Source of the DNA: Citrobacter youngae
Lineage (GTDB): Bacteria; Pseudomonadota; Gammaproteobacteria; Enterobacterales; Enterobacteriaceae
DNA: 64,000 nucleotides
NCBI RefSeq assembly: GCF_003818115.1
Contig: NZ_RPOI01000003.1
Span: 186,001-250,000 of the forward strand
Direction of reading: 5' to 3'
Shown here: positions 1 through 12,068 of the stretch, piece by piece
Layout: every line of letters starts with the position of its first letter
How positions within the stretch are numbered: position 1 is the stretch's first letter
Translations under genes and position numbers: made by a program
The notes under the pieces: generated by a model
The model's input: only the letters and a program-made list of their open reading frames with translations
What the model was told of the DNA's origin: nothing
The model's database searches: none

Positions 1-2391
<2,391 letters not shown>

Positions 2392-2531
2392 TCAACAATA
2401 AGAGTTGAAAAACAGACGACAACCCAAATATTTCTTATGTTTAACTCTAGACGTATTCACGCCGTTTATTGTGGGCAAAGACGCGTCTCGTTACAACCTT
2501 AACCCAAATGACTGATTTCGGGAGAACGGCC

Positions 2532-3170
2532 ATGAGTTTATTTGATAGAAAGCATCTTGTTACTCAAGCAGATGCGCTACCTGGACGCAACACCCCGATG
2601 CCAGTGGCAACGCTGCATGCGGTTAACCAACATTCGATGACCAACGTGCCTGACGGTATGGAGATAGCCCTTTTCGCCATGGGATGCTTCTGGGGCGTTG
2701 AACGTTTATTCTGGTCATTACCCGGCGTATATAGCACCGCAGCCGGCTACACCGGTGGCTATACCCCTAACCCAACCTATCGGGAAGTCTGTTCCGGCGA
2801 TACCGGACACGCCGAAGCGGTACGCGTCGTCTATGACCCGCATGTTATCAGCTACGAACAACTGCTGCAGGTGTTCTGGGAAAATCACGATCCGGCGCAG
2901 GGCATGCGTCAGGGGAACGACCAGGGTACGCAGTATCGCTCCGCCATTTACCCGTTAACGCCGGAACAAACCGCCGCCGCGCAGGCCAGCCTTGAGCGTT
3001 TTCAGGCAGCAATGACCGCCGCAGGCGATGAACGCGAGATTACGACGGAAATCAGCACGGCGACTCCGTTCTACTACGCCGAGGACGATCACCAGCAGTA
3101 TCTGCATAAAAACCCTTATGGATACTGTGGCATTGGCGGCATAGGCGTTTGCCTGCCGCCGCAAGGATAA
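2532..3170 (+). CDS. msrA: Peptide methionine sulfoxide reductase MsrA
   Basis: MsrA reduces methionine-S-sulfoxide, free or in proteins, back to methionine. The 212-residue product carries the catalytic GCFWGVE motif with Cys52. The recycling cysteines are Cys199 and Cys207 in the C-terminal [11 protein letters not shown] segment, as in the long enterobacterial form. An upstream in-frame ATG at 2469 exists. The ATG at 2532 is preferred because GGGAGAA precedes it and because MSLFDRKH matches the known N-terminus and the usual 212-residue length. The gene is divergent from tamA. A short GC hairpin follows the stop. Confidence 0.96.
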   Translation: MSLFDRKHLVTQADALPGRNTPMPVATLHAVNQHSMTNVPDGMEIALFAMGCFWGVERLFWSLPGVYSTAAGYTGGYTPNPTYREVCSGDTGHAEAVRVVYDPHVISYEQLLQVFWENHDPAQGMRQGNDQGTQYRSAIYPLTPEQTAAAQASLERFQAAMTAAGDEREITTEISTATPFYYAEDDHQQYLHKNPYGYCGIGGIGVCLPPQG

Positions 3171-3172
3171 TC

Positions 3173-3190
3173 GCCGCCCTCTGGCGGCTT
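3173..3190 (+). terminator. Weak hairpin after msrA
   Basis: A 6-bp GC stem (GCCGCC/GGCGGC) with a 4-base loop lies three bases after the msrA stop, but only two T residues follow. It may attenuate or protect the 3' end rather than terminate fully. Confidence 0.35.
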
Positions 3191-3322
3191 TACAGTACCT
3201 TACGCTATACTAGCTCCTGAAATTGCCGATCCACTCCCTTCGGACCGGTTTTCAATGTGTATTTCACACAGATTTATCAATTTATCCCTTCCGAGGATCT
3301 GGCCTTAACGGTCGGATAAGAT

Positions 3323-4660
3323 ATGTTAAACAGTATTTTAGTCATTCTCTGCCTGATCGCCGTGAGTGCGTTTTTCTCGATATCCGAGATCTCGCTTGCT
3401 GCGTCACGCAAAATCAAACTTAAACTGCTTGCCGATGAAGGCAACGTAAACGCACAGCGTGTTTTGAAGATGCAGGAAAACCCCGGCATGTTCTTTACCG
3501 TTGTGCAAATTGGTCTTAATGCGGTTGCTATTCTTGGCGGTATCGTCGGTGACGCGGCGTTTTCACCGGCATTTAACGGTCTGTTCTCGAAATACTTCGC
3601 CCCAGAGCTGTCCGAACAGTTAAGCTTTATTCTGTCGTTCTCCCTGGTGACTGGCCTGTTCATCCTGTTCGCGGATTTAACCCCGAAACGCATCGGTATG
3701 ATTGCGCCAGAAGCTGTAGCTTTGCGTATCATCAACCCGATGCGCTTCTGTCTGCTCGTGTTCCGCCCGCTGGTATGGTTCTTTAATGGTCTGGCAAATA
3801 ACATTTTCCGTCTGTTTAAGATCCCGATGGTGCGCAAAGACGACATCACCTCGGACGATATTTACGCCGTAGTAGAAGCCGGCGCATTGGCAGGGGTTCT
3901 GCGCAAGCAGGAACATGAGCTGATCGAAAACGTATTTGAACTGGAATCCCGTACCGTGCCGTCTTCAATGACCTCGCGCGAAAACGTTATCTGGTTTGAT
4001 CTGCACGAAGATGAACAGAGCCTGAAGAACAAAGTGGCGGAACATCCGCATTCCAAGTTTCTGGTCTGTAACGAAGATATCGACCACATCATTGGCTATG
4101 TTGATTCAAAGGATCTCCTCAACCGCGTACTGGCAAATCAAAGCATGGCGCTGAACAGCGGCGTACAGATCCGCAATACGCTGATTGTTCCGGATACGCT
4201 GACGCTCTCAGAAGCGCTGGAAAGCTTCAAAACCGCAGGTGAAGACTTTGCCGTCATCATGAACGAGTATGCACTGGTGGTGGGGATTATTACGCTTAAT
4301 GACGTAATGACGACACTGATGGGTGACTTAGTCGGCCAGGGTCTGGAAGAGCAGATTGTGGCGCGTGATGAGAACTCATGGTTAGTTGATGGTGGTACGC
4401 CGATTGATGACGTGATGCGTGTGCTGGATATCGACGAGTTTCCGCAGTCCGGCAACTATGAAACCATCGGCGGTTTCATGATGTTCATGCTGCGTAAAAT
4501 CCCGAAACGCACCGACTCGGTGAAGTATTCTGGCTACAAATTTGAAGTGGTGGATATCGATAACTACAAGATCGATCAGCTGCTGGTGACGCGCCTGGAC
4601 AGCAAACCTACCGTTCTGGTACCAAAGCTGCCGGATGCAAAAGAAGAGACCAAAGCGTAA
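3323..4660 (+). CDS. paeA: PaeA (YtfL), CorC/HlyC-type membrane protein for polyamine tolerance
   Basis: This is a 445-residue inner-membrane protein of the DUF21/CBS/CorC_HlyC family, formerly YtfL (UPF0053). In E. coli and Salmonella it has been reported to protect stationary-phase cells from cadaverine and putrescine, probably by exporting them. The first ~190 residues hold the hydrophobic DUF21 region with a starting helix (LNSILVILCLIAVSAFFSI). CBS-type sequence spans about 200-340, and the C-terminal transporter-associated domain about 355-435. The gene stands alone between msrA and the convergent ytfK and is followed by a strong terminator. Family assignment is firm; the transported substrate rests on published work on orthologues. 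Confidence 0.93.
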   Translation: MLNSILVILCLIAVSAFFSISEISLAASRKIKLKLLADEGNVNAQRVLKMQENPGMFFTVVQIGLNAVAILGGIVGDAAFSPAFNGLFSKYFAPELSEQLSFILSFSLVTGLFILFADLTPKRIGMIAPEAVALRIINPMRFCLLVFRPLVWFFNGLANNIFRLFKIPMVRKDDITSDDIYAVVEAGALAGVLRKQEHELIENVFELESRTVPSSMTSRENVIWFDLHEDEQSLKNKVAEHPHSKFLVCNEDIDHIIGYVDSKDLLNRVLANQSMALNSGVQIRNTLIVPDTLTLSEALESFKTAGEDFAVIMNEYALVVGIITLNDVMTTLMGDLVGQGLEEQIVARDENSWLVDGGTPIDDVMRVLDIDEFPQSGNYETIGGFMMFMLRKIPKRTDSVKYSGYKFEVVDIDNYKIDQLLVTRLDSKPTVLVPKLPDAKEETKA

Positions 4661-4678
4661 TCCCGCCAGAAACATCAA

Positions 4679-4704
4679 CGGCTCCCATCAGGAGCCGTTT
4701 TTTT
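4679..4704 (+). terminator. Rho-independent terminator of paeA
   Basis: A 7-bp stem (CGGCTCC/GGAGCCG) with a 5-base loop is followed directly by seven T residues. It lies 18 bp after the paeA stop and just before the 3' end of convergent ytfK. Confidence 0.9.
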
Positions 4705-4725
4705 AACTACTGCATAGCACTTTGA

Positions 4726-4932
4726 TCAAGCCATCTCAGTTTGCAGACGCAAGACCTGACGGTTAACTTCGGACATAACAGAAAAATGCAGTTTGTCCTT
4801 CACTTTTGGGATAAGAATCTTACCCTTATCAAACTCAAAAGCGCCTACGTCCTTGATATATAACCGTCCACGAAACAGGATCTTCACGTACTTCGCCACC
4901 TGCAGCGGGTTGTATCGTTGGAAAATTTTCAT
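4726..4932 (-). CDS. ytfK: YtfK, small activator of SpoT (p)ppGpp synthesis
   Basis: This 68-residue cytosolic protein closely matches E. coli YtfK (DUF1107). That protein has been reported to bind SpoT and favour (p)ppGpp synthesis during phosphate or fatty-acid limitation. The sequence is basic, with no signal peptide or membrane segment, starting [12 protein letters not shown]. An AGGAGA ribosome site precedes the ATG. E. coli ytfK is in the Pho regulon, but no clear pair of Pho half-sites was recognised upstream here. It is convergent with paeA and divergent from ytfJ. Confidence 0.93.
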   Translation of the reverse strand: MKIFQRYNPLQVAKYVKILFRGRLYIKDVGAFEFDKGKILIPKVKDKLHFSVMSEVNRQVLRLQTEMA

Positions 4933-5258
4933 TGTATCTCCTGCTGAGCGTTACGCCTTTGCGGTACCACAATCGGTCCGACAATCCTCAGGCGCAAATT
5001 TTAATGCCTTATGACTATAGACTATCTGAACGATGTTTCCAGCGTGTATAAGTTTATTTACCTTCAGGTTACAATTATTCAGAATTATCTTTTCAACGCT
5101 TCGCTGTCTTCAGTATAAGCCTTCATTTTTCGCAGGATTTGTGCGCCCGTCCGCAAACTGGCATCGCGCTTGCGGGAAAAAGCATCATTCGCACATATGA
5201 TTAAATTCCAGGCCCAAGTGGTCGGATCACCTGCAAAATAAAGAAAGAAGGAAAACCC
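4933..5258. other. Divergent ytfK/ytfJ intergenic region
   Basis: This 326-bp spacer should carry the promoters of ytfK (minus) and ytfJ (plus). It is A+T-richer than its flanks. The ytfJ ribosome site (AAAGAAGGA) is at its right end. No open frame, RNA gene or repeat was recognised. Confidence 0.5.
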
Positions 5259-5816
5259 ATGACCTTACAAAAACTGCTGGCCCTATCGTGCCTGCTGCTG
5301 CCGATGATTGCCTCCGCACATTCGTTTGAGACTAACCAGCGCGTGCCGCCGGTGGGTATTGCCGATCGCGGCGAACTGATTCTTGATAACGATAAGTTTA
5401 GCTACAAAAGCTGGAATAGCGCGCAACTGCCAGGGAAAGTCCGTATTGTGCAACACATCGCTGGACGTACCTCCGCCAAAGAGAAAAATGCGACACTGAT
5501 TGAAGCCATCAAAGCGGCCAATCTGCCGCATGATAAATACCAGACCACCACTATCGTCAACACCGATGACGCCATTCCCGGCTCCGGTATGTTTGTGCGC
5601 AGCAGTCTGGAGAGCAATAAGAAGCTCTACCCGTGGTCGCAATTCATTGTCGACAGCAATGGCATTGCGCGTAAGGCCTGGCAACTGGATGAAGAGAGCT
5701 CCGCTATCGTCGTTCTCGACAAAGACGGACGCGTACAGTGGGCAAAAGATGGGGCGCTAACGCAGGATGAGGTGCAGCAGGTGATTGCCCTGCTGCACAA
5801 ACTGCTCAGTAAATAG
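5259..5816 (+). CDS. ytfJ: YtfJ, periplasmic protein of unknown function
   Basis: A 185-residue product matching the YtfJ family, exported by a clear Sec signal peptide ([20 protein letters not shown], cleavage near residue 20). The mature part resembles thioredoxin-like or redoxin folds ([14 protein letters not shown] near the end), but no CxxC motif is present, so redox catalysis is doubtful. An AAGAAGGA ribosome site precedes the ATG. Its 3' end overlaps the end of convergent cysQ by 11 bp. The function in E. coli is unknown and nothing in the context settles it. Confidence 0.92.
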   Translation: MTLQKLLALSCLLLPMIASAHSFETNQRVPPVGIADRGELILDNDKFSYKSWNSAQLPGKVRIVQHIAGRTSAKEKNATLIEAIKAANLPHDKYQTTTIVNTDDAIPGSGMFVRSSLESNKKLYPWSQFIVDSNGIARKAWQLDEESSAIVVLDKDGRVQWAKDGALTQDEVQQVIALLHKLLSK

Positions 5817-6546
5817 AGACGCGGAAGCCGGGGTTGAGGAACGATTCACGTGGGGTGTAATCCAGAGGTTTCCCCTGCCAGTCGTGAACGTGCGCTCCGG
5901 CTGCGGCAGCAACCGCGTGGCCCGCAGCGGTGTCCCACACGTTTGTGGGTCCAAAACGCGGATACAGTTGCGCCTGCCCTTCCGCCACCAGGCAGAACTT
6001 CAGCGAGGAACCAATCGAGGTGGTCTGGTGCTCACCCAACTGTTGCAGATACTCTTTTAACTCATTGTCGGCATGGGAGCGGCTAATCACCACCAGCGGC
6101 GGACGCGCATCACGCACCTGGATTTGTTTGCGCACGCCGCACTCTTCTTTCCACGCTTTACCTTCTGCTGCGCTGTACATCACTTTCATTACCGGCGCGT
6201 AAACCACGCCCAGAACCGGCTTTCCCTTCTCGATAAGCGCAATGTTAACGGTAAATTCACCGTTACGCTTAATGAACTCTTTGGTCCCATCCAGCGGATC
6301 GACCAACCAGTAGCGCTGCCAGTGTTGACGAACATCCCAGCCCGGAGGCGCCTCTTCAGACAAAACCGGAATATCCGGCGTCAGCGCCAGTAATCCCTCA
6401 AGGATCACAGTGTGCGCTGCGATGTCTGCCGCCGTGACCGGAGAATCGTCCTGCTTGCTGGTAATCTCCATCGGTTTGATTCCATCGTAGACCTGCATAA
6501 TGGCATCGCCCGCGTTCCGTGCAAGCTGGCATACATGTTCTAGCAT
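5806..6546 (-). CDS. cysQ: 3'(2'),5'-bisphosphate nucleotidase CysQ
   Basis: CysQ hydrolyses 3'-phosphoadenosine 5'-phosphate to AMP and phosphate, clearing the by-product of sulfate assimilation. The 246-residue product has the metal-binding signatures of lithium-sensitive inositol-phosphatase-like enzymes: SEE at 63-65, DPLDGT at 83-88 and WDTAAGH at 204-210. Length equals the E. coli enzyme. It is monocistronic, overlaps ytfJ tail to tail, and is divergent from cpdB, another enzyme of nucleotide phosphate salvage. Confidence 0.96.
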   Translation of the reverse strand: MLEHVCQLARNAGDAIMQVYDGIKPMEITSKQDDSPVTAADIAAHTVILEGLLALTPDIPVLSEEAPPGWDVRQHWQRYWLVDPLDGTKEFIKRNGEFTVNIALIEKGKPVLGVVYAPVMKVMYSAAEGKAWKEECGVRKQIQVRDARPPLVVISRSHADNELKEYLQQLGEHQTTSIGSSLKFCLVAEGQAQLYPRFGPTNVWDTAAGHAVAAAAGAHVHDWQGKPLDYTPRESFLNPGFRVSIY

Positions 6547-6733
6547 TCTCCACCTCGTTTCTTTCGTGGTGTTAACTCGTTGTTTTACTTATACCCGATC
6601 GCCAGGGGATCCGCCAACTGTGATAGCGTCTGCGGTTTTAGACGCTATATTCATGTCATGATTCACAGTTCTGTAAGCAAGAAGATTTATATACATTTTC
6701 TTTTGTGGCTTAGATCTTAAAAGGATGCCCCTG

Positions 6734-8677
6734 ATGATTAAGTTTAGTGCAACGCTTCTGGCTACGCTGATTGCAGCCAGTGTGAATGCCGCGACCGTCG
6801 ATCTACGGATAATGGAAACCACTGATTTTCATAGCAATATGATGGATTTCGATTATTACAAAGATACGGCGACTGAAAAATTTGGCCTGGTGCGTACGGC
6901 GAGTCTTATCAACGCTGCGCGTGGTGAAGTCAAAAACAGCGTGCTGGTTGATAACGGCGATTTGATTCAGGGCAGTCCGCTCGGGGATTACATGGCGGCC
7001 AAGGGGCTGAAAGCGGGCGAAACTCACCCGGTCTATAAGGCGCTGAATACGCTGGATTACGCGGTGGGTAACCTCGGCAACCATGAGTTCAACTACGGTC
7101 TTGAGTATCTGCACAACGCACTAGCCGGGGCGAAGTTCCCTTACGTTAATGCCAATATCATCGACGTTAAGACCAAAAAGCCGCTGTTTACGCCTTATCT
7201 GATCAAAGACACTGAGGTTGTCGACCAGCAAGGGAACAAGCAGACGCTGAAGATAGGCTATATCGGTTTTGTGCCGCCGCAGATCATGACCTGGGATAAA
7301 GCCAACCTCAGCGGTAAAGTGACGGTGAACGACATCACCGAAACCGCACGTAAATACGTGCCTGAGATGCGAGCCAAAGGCGCGGATGTGGTGGTGGTGG
7401 TAGCTCACTCCGGGCTTTCAGCCGACCCGTATCAGACAATGGCGGAGAACTCCGTTTACTACCTCAGTGAAGTCCCGGGCGTGGATGCCATTATGTTTGG
7501 TCACGCTCACGCCGTCTTCCCGGGTAAAGACTTTGCCAATATCAAAGGCGCAGATATCTCTAAAGGTACCCTGAACGGCGTTCCGGCGGTGATGCCTGGC
7601 ATGTGGGGCGATCATCTGGGCGTGGTCGATCTGGTACTGAATAACGACAGCGGGAAATGGCAGGTCACCCAGGCGAAAGCCGAAGCACGTCCGATTTATG
7701 ACGCGGCGGCGAAAAAATCACTGGCCGTTGAAGATAAGAAAATCGTTGAGATCCTGAAAGCCGATCACGATGCCACGCGCGAGTTCGTCAGCAAGCCAAT
7801 CGGTAAATCCGCCGACAACATGTACAGCTACCTGGCGCTGGTGCAGGACGATCCGACTGTGCAGGTGGTGAATAATGCGCAGAAAGCCTATGTAGAGCAC
7901 TTTATTCAGGGCGATCCGGATCTGGCGAAGCTGCCGGTGCTTTCCGCCGCCGCGCCGTTTAAAGTGGGCGGGCGTAAGAACGATCCGGCCAGCTTTGTTG
8001 AGGTGGAAAAAGGCCAGCTTACCTTCCGTAACGCCGCCGACCTGTACCTTTATCCCAATACCCTGGTGGTGGTAAAAGCCAGCGGTAAAGAGGTGAAAGA
8101 GTGGCTGGAATGTTCCGCCGGACAGTTTAATCAGATTGATATCCACAGCAGCAAACCACAGTCGTTGATTAACTGGGATGGCTTCCGTACCTATAATTTC
8201 GACGTGATTGATGGCGTGAATTATCAGATTGATGTTTCACAACCCGCCCGCTACGACGGGGAATGTCAGACCATTAATCCGAAAGCGGAACGTATTAAAA
8301 ATCTGACCTTTAACGGCAAACCAATCGATCCGAATGCCACCTTCCTCGTCGCGACCAACAACTACCGCGCCTACGGCGGTAAGTTTGCCGGAACCGGCGA
8401 CAGCCACATCGCGTTTGCATCACCGGATGAAAACCGCTCGGTGCTGGCGGCATGGATAGGTGCCGAGACGAAGCGTGCCGGTGAAATTCATCCAGCGGCA
8501 GATAACAACTGGCGTCTGGCGCCAATTCACAGCGATACGCCACTGGATATTCGCTTTGAAACATCACCGTCTGATAAAGCCGCGGCGTTTATCAAAGAGA
8601 AAGGGCAATATCCGCTGAAGAAAGTCGCGACCGATGACATCGGTTTTGCCATTTACCAGCTGGATTTGAGTAAGTAA
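6734..8677 (+). CDS. cpdB: 2',3'-cyclic-nucleotide 2'-phosphodiesterase / 3'-nucleotidase (periplasmic)
   Basis: CpdB lets cells use 2',3'-cyclic nucleotides and 3'-nucleotides from RNA decay in the periplasm. The 647-residue precursor has a signal peptide (about 1-19, [19 protein letters not shown]). The metallophosphatase motifs include DxH at 31-33, GD at 75-76, GNHE at 115-118 and a later GHAH. A C-terminal 5'-nucleotidase domain follows. An ATG at 6725 is in frame, but ATG 6734 has AAGGA 8 bases upstream and gives the known N-terminus. It is a single gene followed by a REP. Confidence 0.96.
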   Translation: MIKFSATLLATLIAASVNAATVDLRIMETTDFHSNMMDFDYYKDTATEKFGLVRTASLINAARGEVKNSVLVDNGDLIQGSPLGDYMAAKGLKAGETHPVYKALNTLDYAVGNLGNHEFNYGLEYLHNALAGAKFPYVNANIIDVKTKKPLFTPYLIKDTEVVDQQGNKQTLKIGYIGFVPPQIMTWDKANLSGKVTVNDITETARKYVPEMRAKGADVVVVVAHSGLSADPYQTMAENSVYYLSEVPGVDAIMFGHAHAVFPGKDFANIKGADISKGTLNGVPAVMPGMWGDHLGVVDLVLNNDSGKWQVTQAKAEARPIYDAAAKKSLAVEDKKIVEILKADHDATREFVSKPIGKSADNMYSYLALVQDDPTVQVVNNAQKAYVEHFIQGDPDLAKLPVLSAAAPFKVGGRKNDPASFVEVEKGQLTFRNAADLYLYPNTLVVVKASGKEVKEWLECSAGQFNQIDIHSSKPQSLINWDGFRTYNFDVIDGVNYQIDVSQPARYDGECQTINPKAERIKNLTFNGKPIDPNATFLVATNNYRAYGGKFAGTGDSHIAFASPDENRSVLAAWIGAETKRAGEIHPAADNNWRLAPIHSDTPLDIRFETSPSDKAAAFIKEKGQYPLKKVATDDIGFAIYQLDLSK

Positions 8678-8683
8678 CTTTAG

Positions 8684-8714
8684 TGCCGGATAAGGCGTTA
8701 GCCGCCATCCGGCA
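8684..8714 (+). repeat. REP element after cpdB
   Basis: A 31-bp imperfect palindrome with the classic REP arms (TGCCGGATAAGGCG and CGCCATCCGGCA). It lies between the convergent cpdB and ytfH. Confidence 0.85.
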
Positions 8715-8719
8715 ATACT

Positions 8720-9106
8720 TTACGCCGCCCGCTCTTCCCGCTGCGCCAACACCTGCGGCAAATTCAGTTCTATCCAGTCCGCCAGTGCGGCGACTTTATC
8801 GCTCACCTGCTCACCCAACGACGTCAGGCTATACTCCACATGCGGCGGTACGACCGGATACGATACCCGGTTGATAAACCCGTCCTGCTCCAGCGCTTGC
8901 AGAGATTGCGCCAGCATCTTTTCACTGACGCCGCCCATCTTACGGCGCAAATCGCTGAACCGGTGCGTACCGTCGCGCAGCGCCACCAGAATCAATACGC
9001 CCCAGCGGCTGGTGACGTGTTTTAACACCTCGCGGGAGGGACACTGTTCGGCAAACAAGTTGCCATCGCGTAACTGCTGGGAGAGCGTCGAAGCTGTCAT
9101 TTTCAT
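8720..9106 (-). CDS. ytfH: YtfH, HxlR-family redox-type transcriptional regulator
   Basis: A 128-residue winged-helix protein of the HxlR (DUF24) family, matching E. coli YtfH. The conserved N-terminal cysteine is Cys22 in FAEQCPSREV. Thiol-sensing HxlR regulators such as HypR and YodB use a cysteine at this place. The DNA-binding part spans about residues 25-105 (HRFSDLRRKMGGVSEKMLAQSL). It is divergent from ytfG with a palindrome between them, so it probably represses ytfG and itself in response to quinones or electrophiles. That role is inference. A second ATG two codons in (9100) is an equally possible start. Confidence 0.92.
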   Translation of the reverse strand: MKMTASTLSQQLRDGNLFAEQCPSREVLKHVTSRWGVLILVALRDGTHRFSDLRRKMGGVSEKMLAQSLQALEQDGFINRVSYPVVPPHVEYSLTSLGEQVSDKVAALADWIELNLPQVLAQREERAA

Positions 9107-9118
9107 ACTAACCTTTTT

Positions 9119-9141
9119 GTACGTACTTACTAAAAGTAAGT
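9119..9141. promoter_or_regulatory. Candidate HxlR operator between ytfH and ytfG
   Basis: A perfect inverted repeat, ACTTAC-TAAAA-GTAAGT (9125-9141), is preceded by GTACGTAC (9119-9126). It lies 19 bp upstream of the ytfH start and 50 bp upstream of the ytfG start. Position and symmetry fit a YtfH operator. Confidence 0.6.
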
Positions 9142-9190
9142 TTAGGTGTTAGCGTGATTAAACACAAGACCAATACCAGGGAGTCACCCC

Positions 9191-10039
9191 ATGATCGCGA
9201 TTACCGGCGCCACCGGCCAACTGGGCCAACACGTTATTGAATCTCTGCTGAAAACCGTTCCTGCCAGCCAGATTGTGGCAATCGTGCGTAATCCCGCTAA
9301 AGCGACGGCGCTTAGTCAGCAGGGCATTACCGTTCGTCAGGCGGATTACAGCGATGAAGCCGCCTTTACAACTGCCTTGCAGGGTATCGACAAGCTACTG
9401 CTGATCTCGTCGAGCGAAGTGGGTCAACGCGCCCCGCAGCATCGCAACGTAATTAACGCGGCGAAAGCTGCCCACGTGAAATTTATCGCCTACACCAGCC
9501 TGCTACATGCCGACTCTTCCCCACTGGGATTGGCTGATGAGCATATCGCAACCGAGAAGATGCTGGCTGAATCCGGTATCGCCTACGCGCTGCTGCGTAA
9601 CGGCTGGTACACCGAAAACTATCTCGCCAGCGCCCCGGCCGCGCTGGAACACGGCGTCTTTATTGGCGCGGCAGGTGAAGGTAAAATCGCCTCGGCGACC
9701 CGCGCCGACTATGCCGCTGCCGCCGCGCGCGTCATCAGTGAAGACGGTCACGCCGGTAAAACCTATGAGCTGGCGGGCGACGCAGGCTGGACCCTGAGCC
9801 AGTTGGCTGCCGAACTGGCAAAACAGAGCGGTAAAAAAGTGGTGTATCAGAACCTGAGCGAAACTGACTTTGCCGCCGCACTGAAGGGCTTTGGTCTACC
9901 AGCCGGGCTGGCGGACATGCTGGCTGACTCAGACACTGGCGCCTCCAAAGGCGGTCTGTTCGACGACAGCCATACGCTAAGCAAACTGATTGGTCGCCCG
10001 ACCACCTCGCTGGCTGACAGCGTCAAAGGCATCGTGTAA
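9191..10039 (+). CDS. qorB: NAD(P)H:quinone oxidoreductase 2 (QorB/YtfG)
   Basis: A 282-residue atypical short-chain dehydrogenase of the NmrA-like group, orthologous to E. coli YtfG/QorB. That enzyme reduces quinones with NADPH. The dinucleotide-binding motif GxxGxxG is at residues 6-12 (GATGQLG). YTSLLHADSS and LRNGWYTENY are typical family stretches. There is no signal peptide, so it is cytosolic. The ribosome site is AGGGAG. Divergent pairing with the thiol-type regulator YtfH points to induction by electrophiles or quinones. Confidence 0.94.
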   Translation: MIAITGATGQLGQHVIESLLKTVPASQIVAIVRNPAKATALSQQGITVRQADYSDEAAFTTALQGIDKLLLISSSEVGQRAPQHRNVINAAKAAHVKFIAYTSLLHADSSPLGLADEHIATEKMLAESGIAYALLRNGWYTENYLASAPAALEHGVFIGAAGEGKIASATRADYAAAAARVISEDGHAGKTYELAGDAGWTLSQLAAELAKQSGKKVVYQNLSETDFAAALKGFGLPAGLADMLADSDTGASKGGLFDDSHTLSKLIGRPTTSLADSVKGIV

Positions 10040-10120
10040 GTGTTAAAAATTAGTTAATTGTGGTGGCATCCCCGCGCATCCTCTCTGATAATGACAGGAT
10101 GATGCGTGGGGAGAGAAAAC

Positions 10121-10945
10121 GTGCAAGGTGTACCTGAGCAGTTTATTGATGAGAAAGACAGCGCCCGCTTTCGCCATCTGGCGCAGGTGCCGGGCGTAGA
10201 GCTGTATCATGCGCACATCTCACGTTACGCCTTTGAGCCGCACACTCATGAAGCGTTCGGCATTGGCGCGATAGAAGCCGGAGCCGAGCGTTTTCGCTAT
10301 CGCGGCACGCAGTACGTGGCCCCCGCCCATTCCGTCGTAACCATGAATCCCGATGAGCTGCATACCGGCGAAGCCGAAACCGCCGACGGCTGGCGCTATC
10401 GGATGATTTATCTTGAGCCCGATCTTCTGGAAGAGGTCACCGGGATCCGCCACTGGTGGTTCCATGACGTTACCCGTCACGATCCGCTGCGCTCGCGCCA
10501 GATCTGCTCGCTGATCCACGGCCTGTGGAACACGGAAGATCCGCTGGCGCAAAAAGGATTATTACTCGATCTGATCGACACGTTCCAACCGCTGGCCCGC
10601 CATGCGCCGGTATTACCGGAGGGGGCGCATCGCTTTGAACGCGTGCGCGAGTATCTGCACGATAATTACATGCACCCGGTCACGCTCGATGAACTGGCGC
10701 GGGTGGCATCGCTGAGTCCCTGGCATTTTCAGCGCCAGTTCAAATTGCATTTTCACGTCACGCCGCACCAGATGCTGATGGCGATCCGTCTGTGGCGAGC
10801 CAAAGGTTTTCTTACCTACGGTATGCCCGCCGCAGAGGTCGCCGCCGCAACCGGCCTCACCGACCAGTCGCATCTCACCCGCGCCTTTACCCATCGCTAC
10901 GGCATTACGCCGGTACGTTATCAGAAACAAGTCGTCCGGCGTTGA
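10121..10945 (+). CDS. AraC-family transcriptional regulator
   Basis: A protein of about 274 residues with an N-terminal cupin-like sensor (HAHISRYAFEPHTHEAFGIG, rich in His) and a C-terminal AraC double helix-turn-helix over about the last 100 residues (LDELARVASLSPWHFQRQFK and the second helix pair before the end). The ligand is unknown. GTG 10121 is preferred because GGGGAG stands about 7 bases upstream; GTG 10106 is an in-frame alternative giving 279 residues. The E. coli K-12 locus has no gene here. It directly precedes ytfF on the same strand with a 76-bp gap, the common arrangement of an AraC activator and the exporter it controls, but this link is inference. Confidence 0.88.
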   Translation: MQGVPEQFIDEKDSARFRHLAQVPGVELYHAHISRYAFEPHTHEAFGIGAIEAGAERFRYRGTQYVAPAHSVVTMNPDELHTGEAETADGWRYRMIYLEPDLLEEVTGIRHWWFHDVTRHDPLRSRQICSLIHGLWNTEDPLAQKGLLLDLIDTFQPLARHAPVLPEGAHRFERVREYLHDNYMHPVTLDELARVASLSPWHFQRQFKLHFHVTPHQMLMAIRLWRAKGFLTYGMPAAEVAAATGLTDQSHLTRAFTHRYGITPVRYQKQVVRR

Positions 10946-11021
10946 TCAGCAATCTCATACAATACGGCGGCATTTTTCCTGCCTACACTCGACCTTATGT
11001 TAAGCGATGTGGATGTCAAAA

Positions 11022-11990
11022 ATGATTAGCGGTGTGTTGTATGCCCTGCTGGCCGGGCTGATGTGGGGATTAATTTTTGTTGGGCCGCTGATCGTTCCGG
11101 AATACCCGGCGGTGTTACAGTCGATGGGGCGTTATCTGGCGCTGGGGCTGATCGCATTGCCGATTGCCTGGCTGGGACGTGTGCGCCTGCGTCAACTCGG
11201 GCGGAAAGACTGGGTAACTGCGCTGACGCTAACAATGATGGGGAATCTGATTTATTACGTTTGCCTGGCAAGCGCTATCCAGCGCACCGGCGCACCGGTC
11301 TCCACCATGATTATTGGGACATTGCCGGTGGTGATCCCGGTCTTCGCTAACCTGCTCTACAGCCAGCGTGATGGCAAATTATCATGGTGGCGTTTGTCGC
11401 CTGCGCTGGTGTTGATTGGTATAGGCCTGCTGTGCGTGAATATCTCGGAGCTGAATCAGGGACTCCCTGACTTTAGCGGCTGGCGATATGGCTCTGGCAT
11501 CGCACTGGCGCTGATTTCAGTGATGTGTTGGGCGTGGTATGCGCTGCGTAATGCCCGCTGGCTGCGCGAGAATCCGGATAAGCACCCGGTGATGTGGGCG
11601 ACGGCCCAGGCACTGGTGACGCTGCCTGTTTCTCTGCTCGGCTATATTGCCGCCTGCCTGTGGCTGAACGGGCAAACGCCGGACTTCGCTCTGCCCTTCG
11701 GTCCGCGTCCAGCCGTGTTTATCGGCCTGATGATAGCCATTGCGGTATTGTGTTCTTGGGTTGGCGCACTGTGCTGGAACGTCGCCAGCCAGAAACTGCC
11801 GACGGTGATCCTCGGCCCGTTGATTGTCTTCGAAACGCTGGCTGGCCTGCTGTACACCTTTATTCTGCGCAAGGAATTTCCGCCGCTGCTGACGGTAAGC
11901 GGTATTGCGCTGCTGATAATAGGCGTGGTGATTGCGGTGCGGTCAAAACCGCAGAAACCGGCGGTAGTGCCGGTTTCGGGGGATGCCTGA
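11022..11990 (+). CDS. ytfF: YtfF, EamA/DMT-family inner membrane transporter
   Basis: A 322-residue polytopic membrane protein with two EamA repeats and about ten hydrophobic helices, closely resembling E. coli YtfF. DMT proteins export metabolites or amino-acid derivatives; the substrate of YtfF is not known to me. Start choice is uncertain: ATG at 11007, 11013 and 11022 are all in frame with weak Shine-Dalgarno signals. ATG 11022 (MISGVLYALLAG) matches the E. coli N-terminus. It follows the AraC-type regulator gene and is followed by a BIME. Confidence 0.88.
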   Translation: MISGVLYALLAGLMWGLIFVGPLIVPEYPAVLQSMGRYLALGLIALPIAWLGRVRLRQLGRKDWVTALTLTMMGNLIYYVCLASAIQRTGAPVSTMIIGTLPVVIPVFANLLYSQRDGKLSWWRLSPALVLIGIGLLCVNISELNQGLPDFSGWRYGSGIALALISVMCWAWYALRNARWLRENPDKHPVMWATAQALVTLPVSLLGYIAACLWLNGQTPDFALPFGPRPAVFIGLMIAIAVLCSWVGALCWNVASQKLPTVILGPLIVFETLAGLLYTFILRKEFPPLLTVSGIALLIIGVVIAVRSKPQKPAVVPVSGDA

Positions 11991-12068
11991 TGGCGCTGCG
12001 CTTACCAGGCCTACAAGGACTGTACGATCTCATGTAGGCCGGATAAGGCGTTTACGCCGCCATCCGGC
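11985..12068. repeat. BIME (two REP units) between ytfF and the chemoreceptor gene
   Basis: Two REP-type palindromes lie tail to tail: a left unit around 11985-12015 (CCTGATGGCG..CAGGCCTAC) and a right unit at 12034-12068 (GTAGGCCGGATAAGGCG..CGCCATCCGGC). The right unit overlaps the last codons and the stop of the minus-strand chemoreceptor gene, which ends at 12052. Confidence 0.85.
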
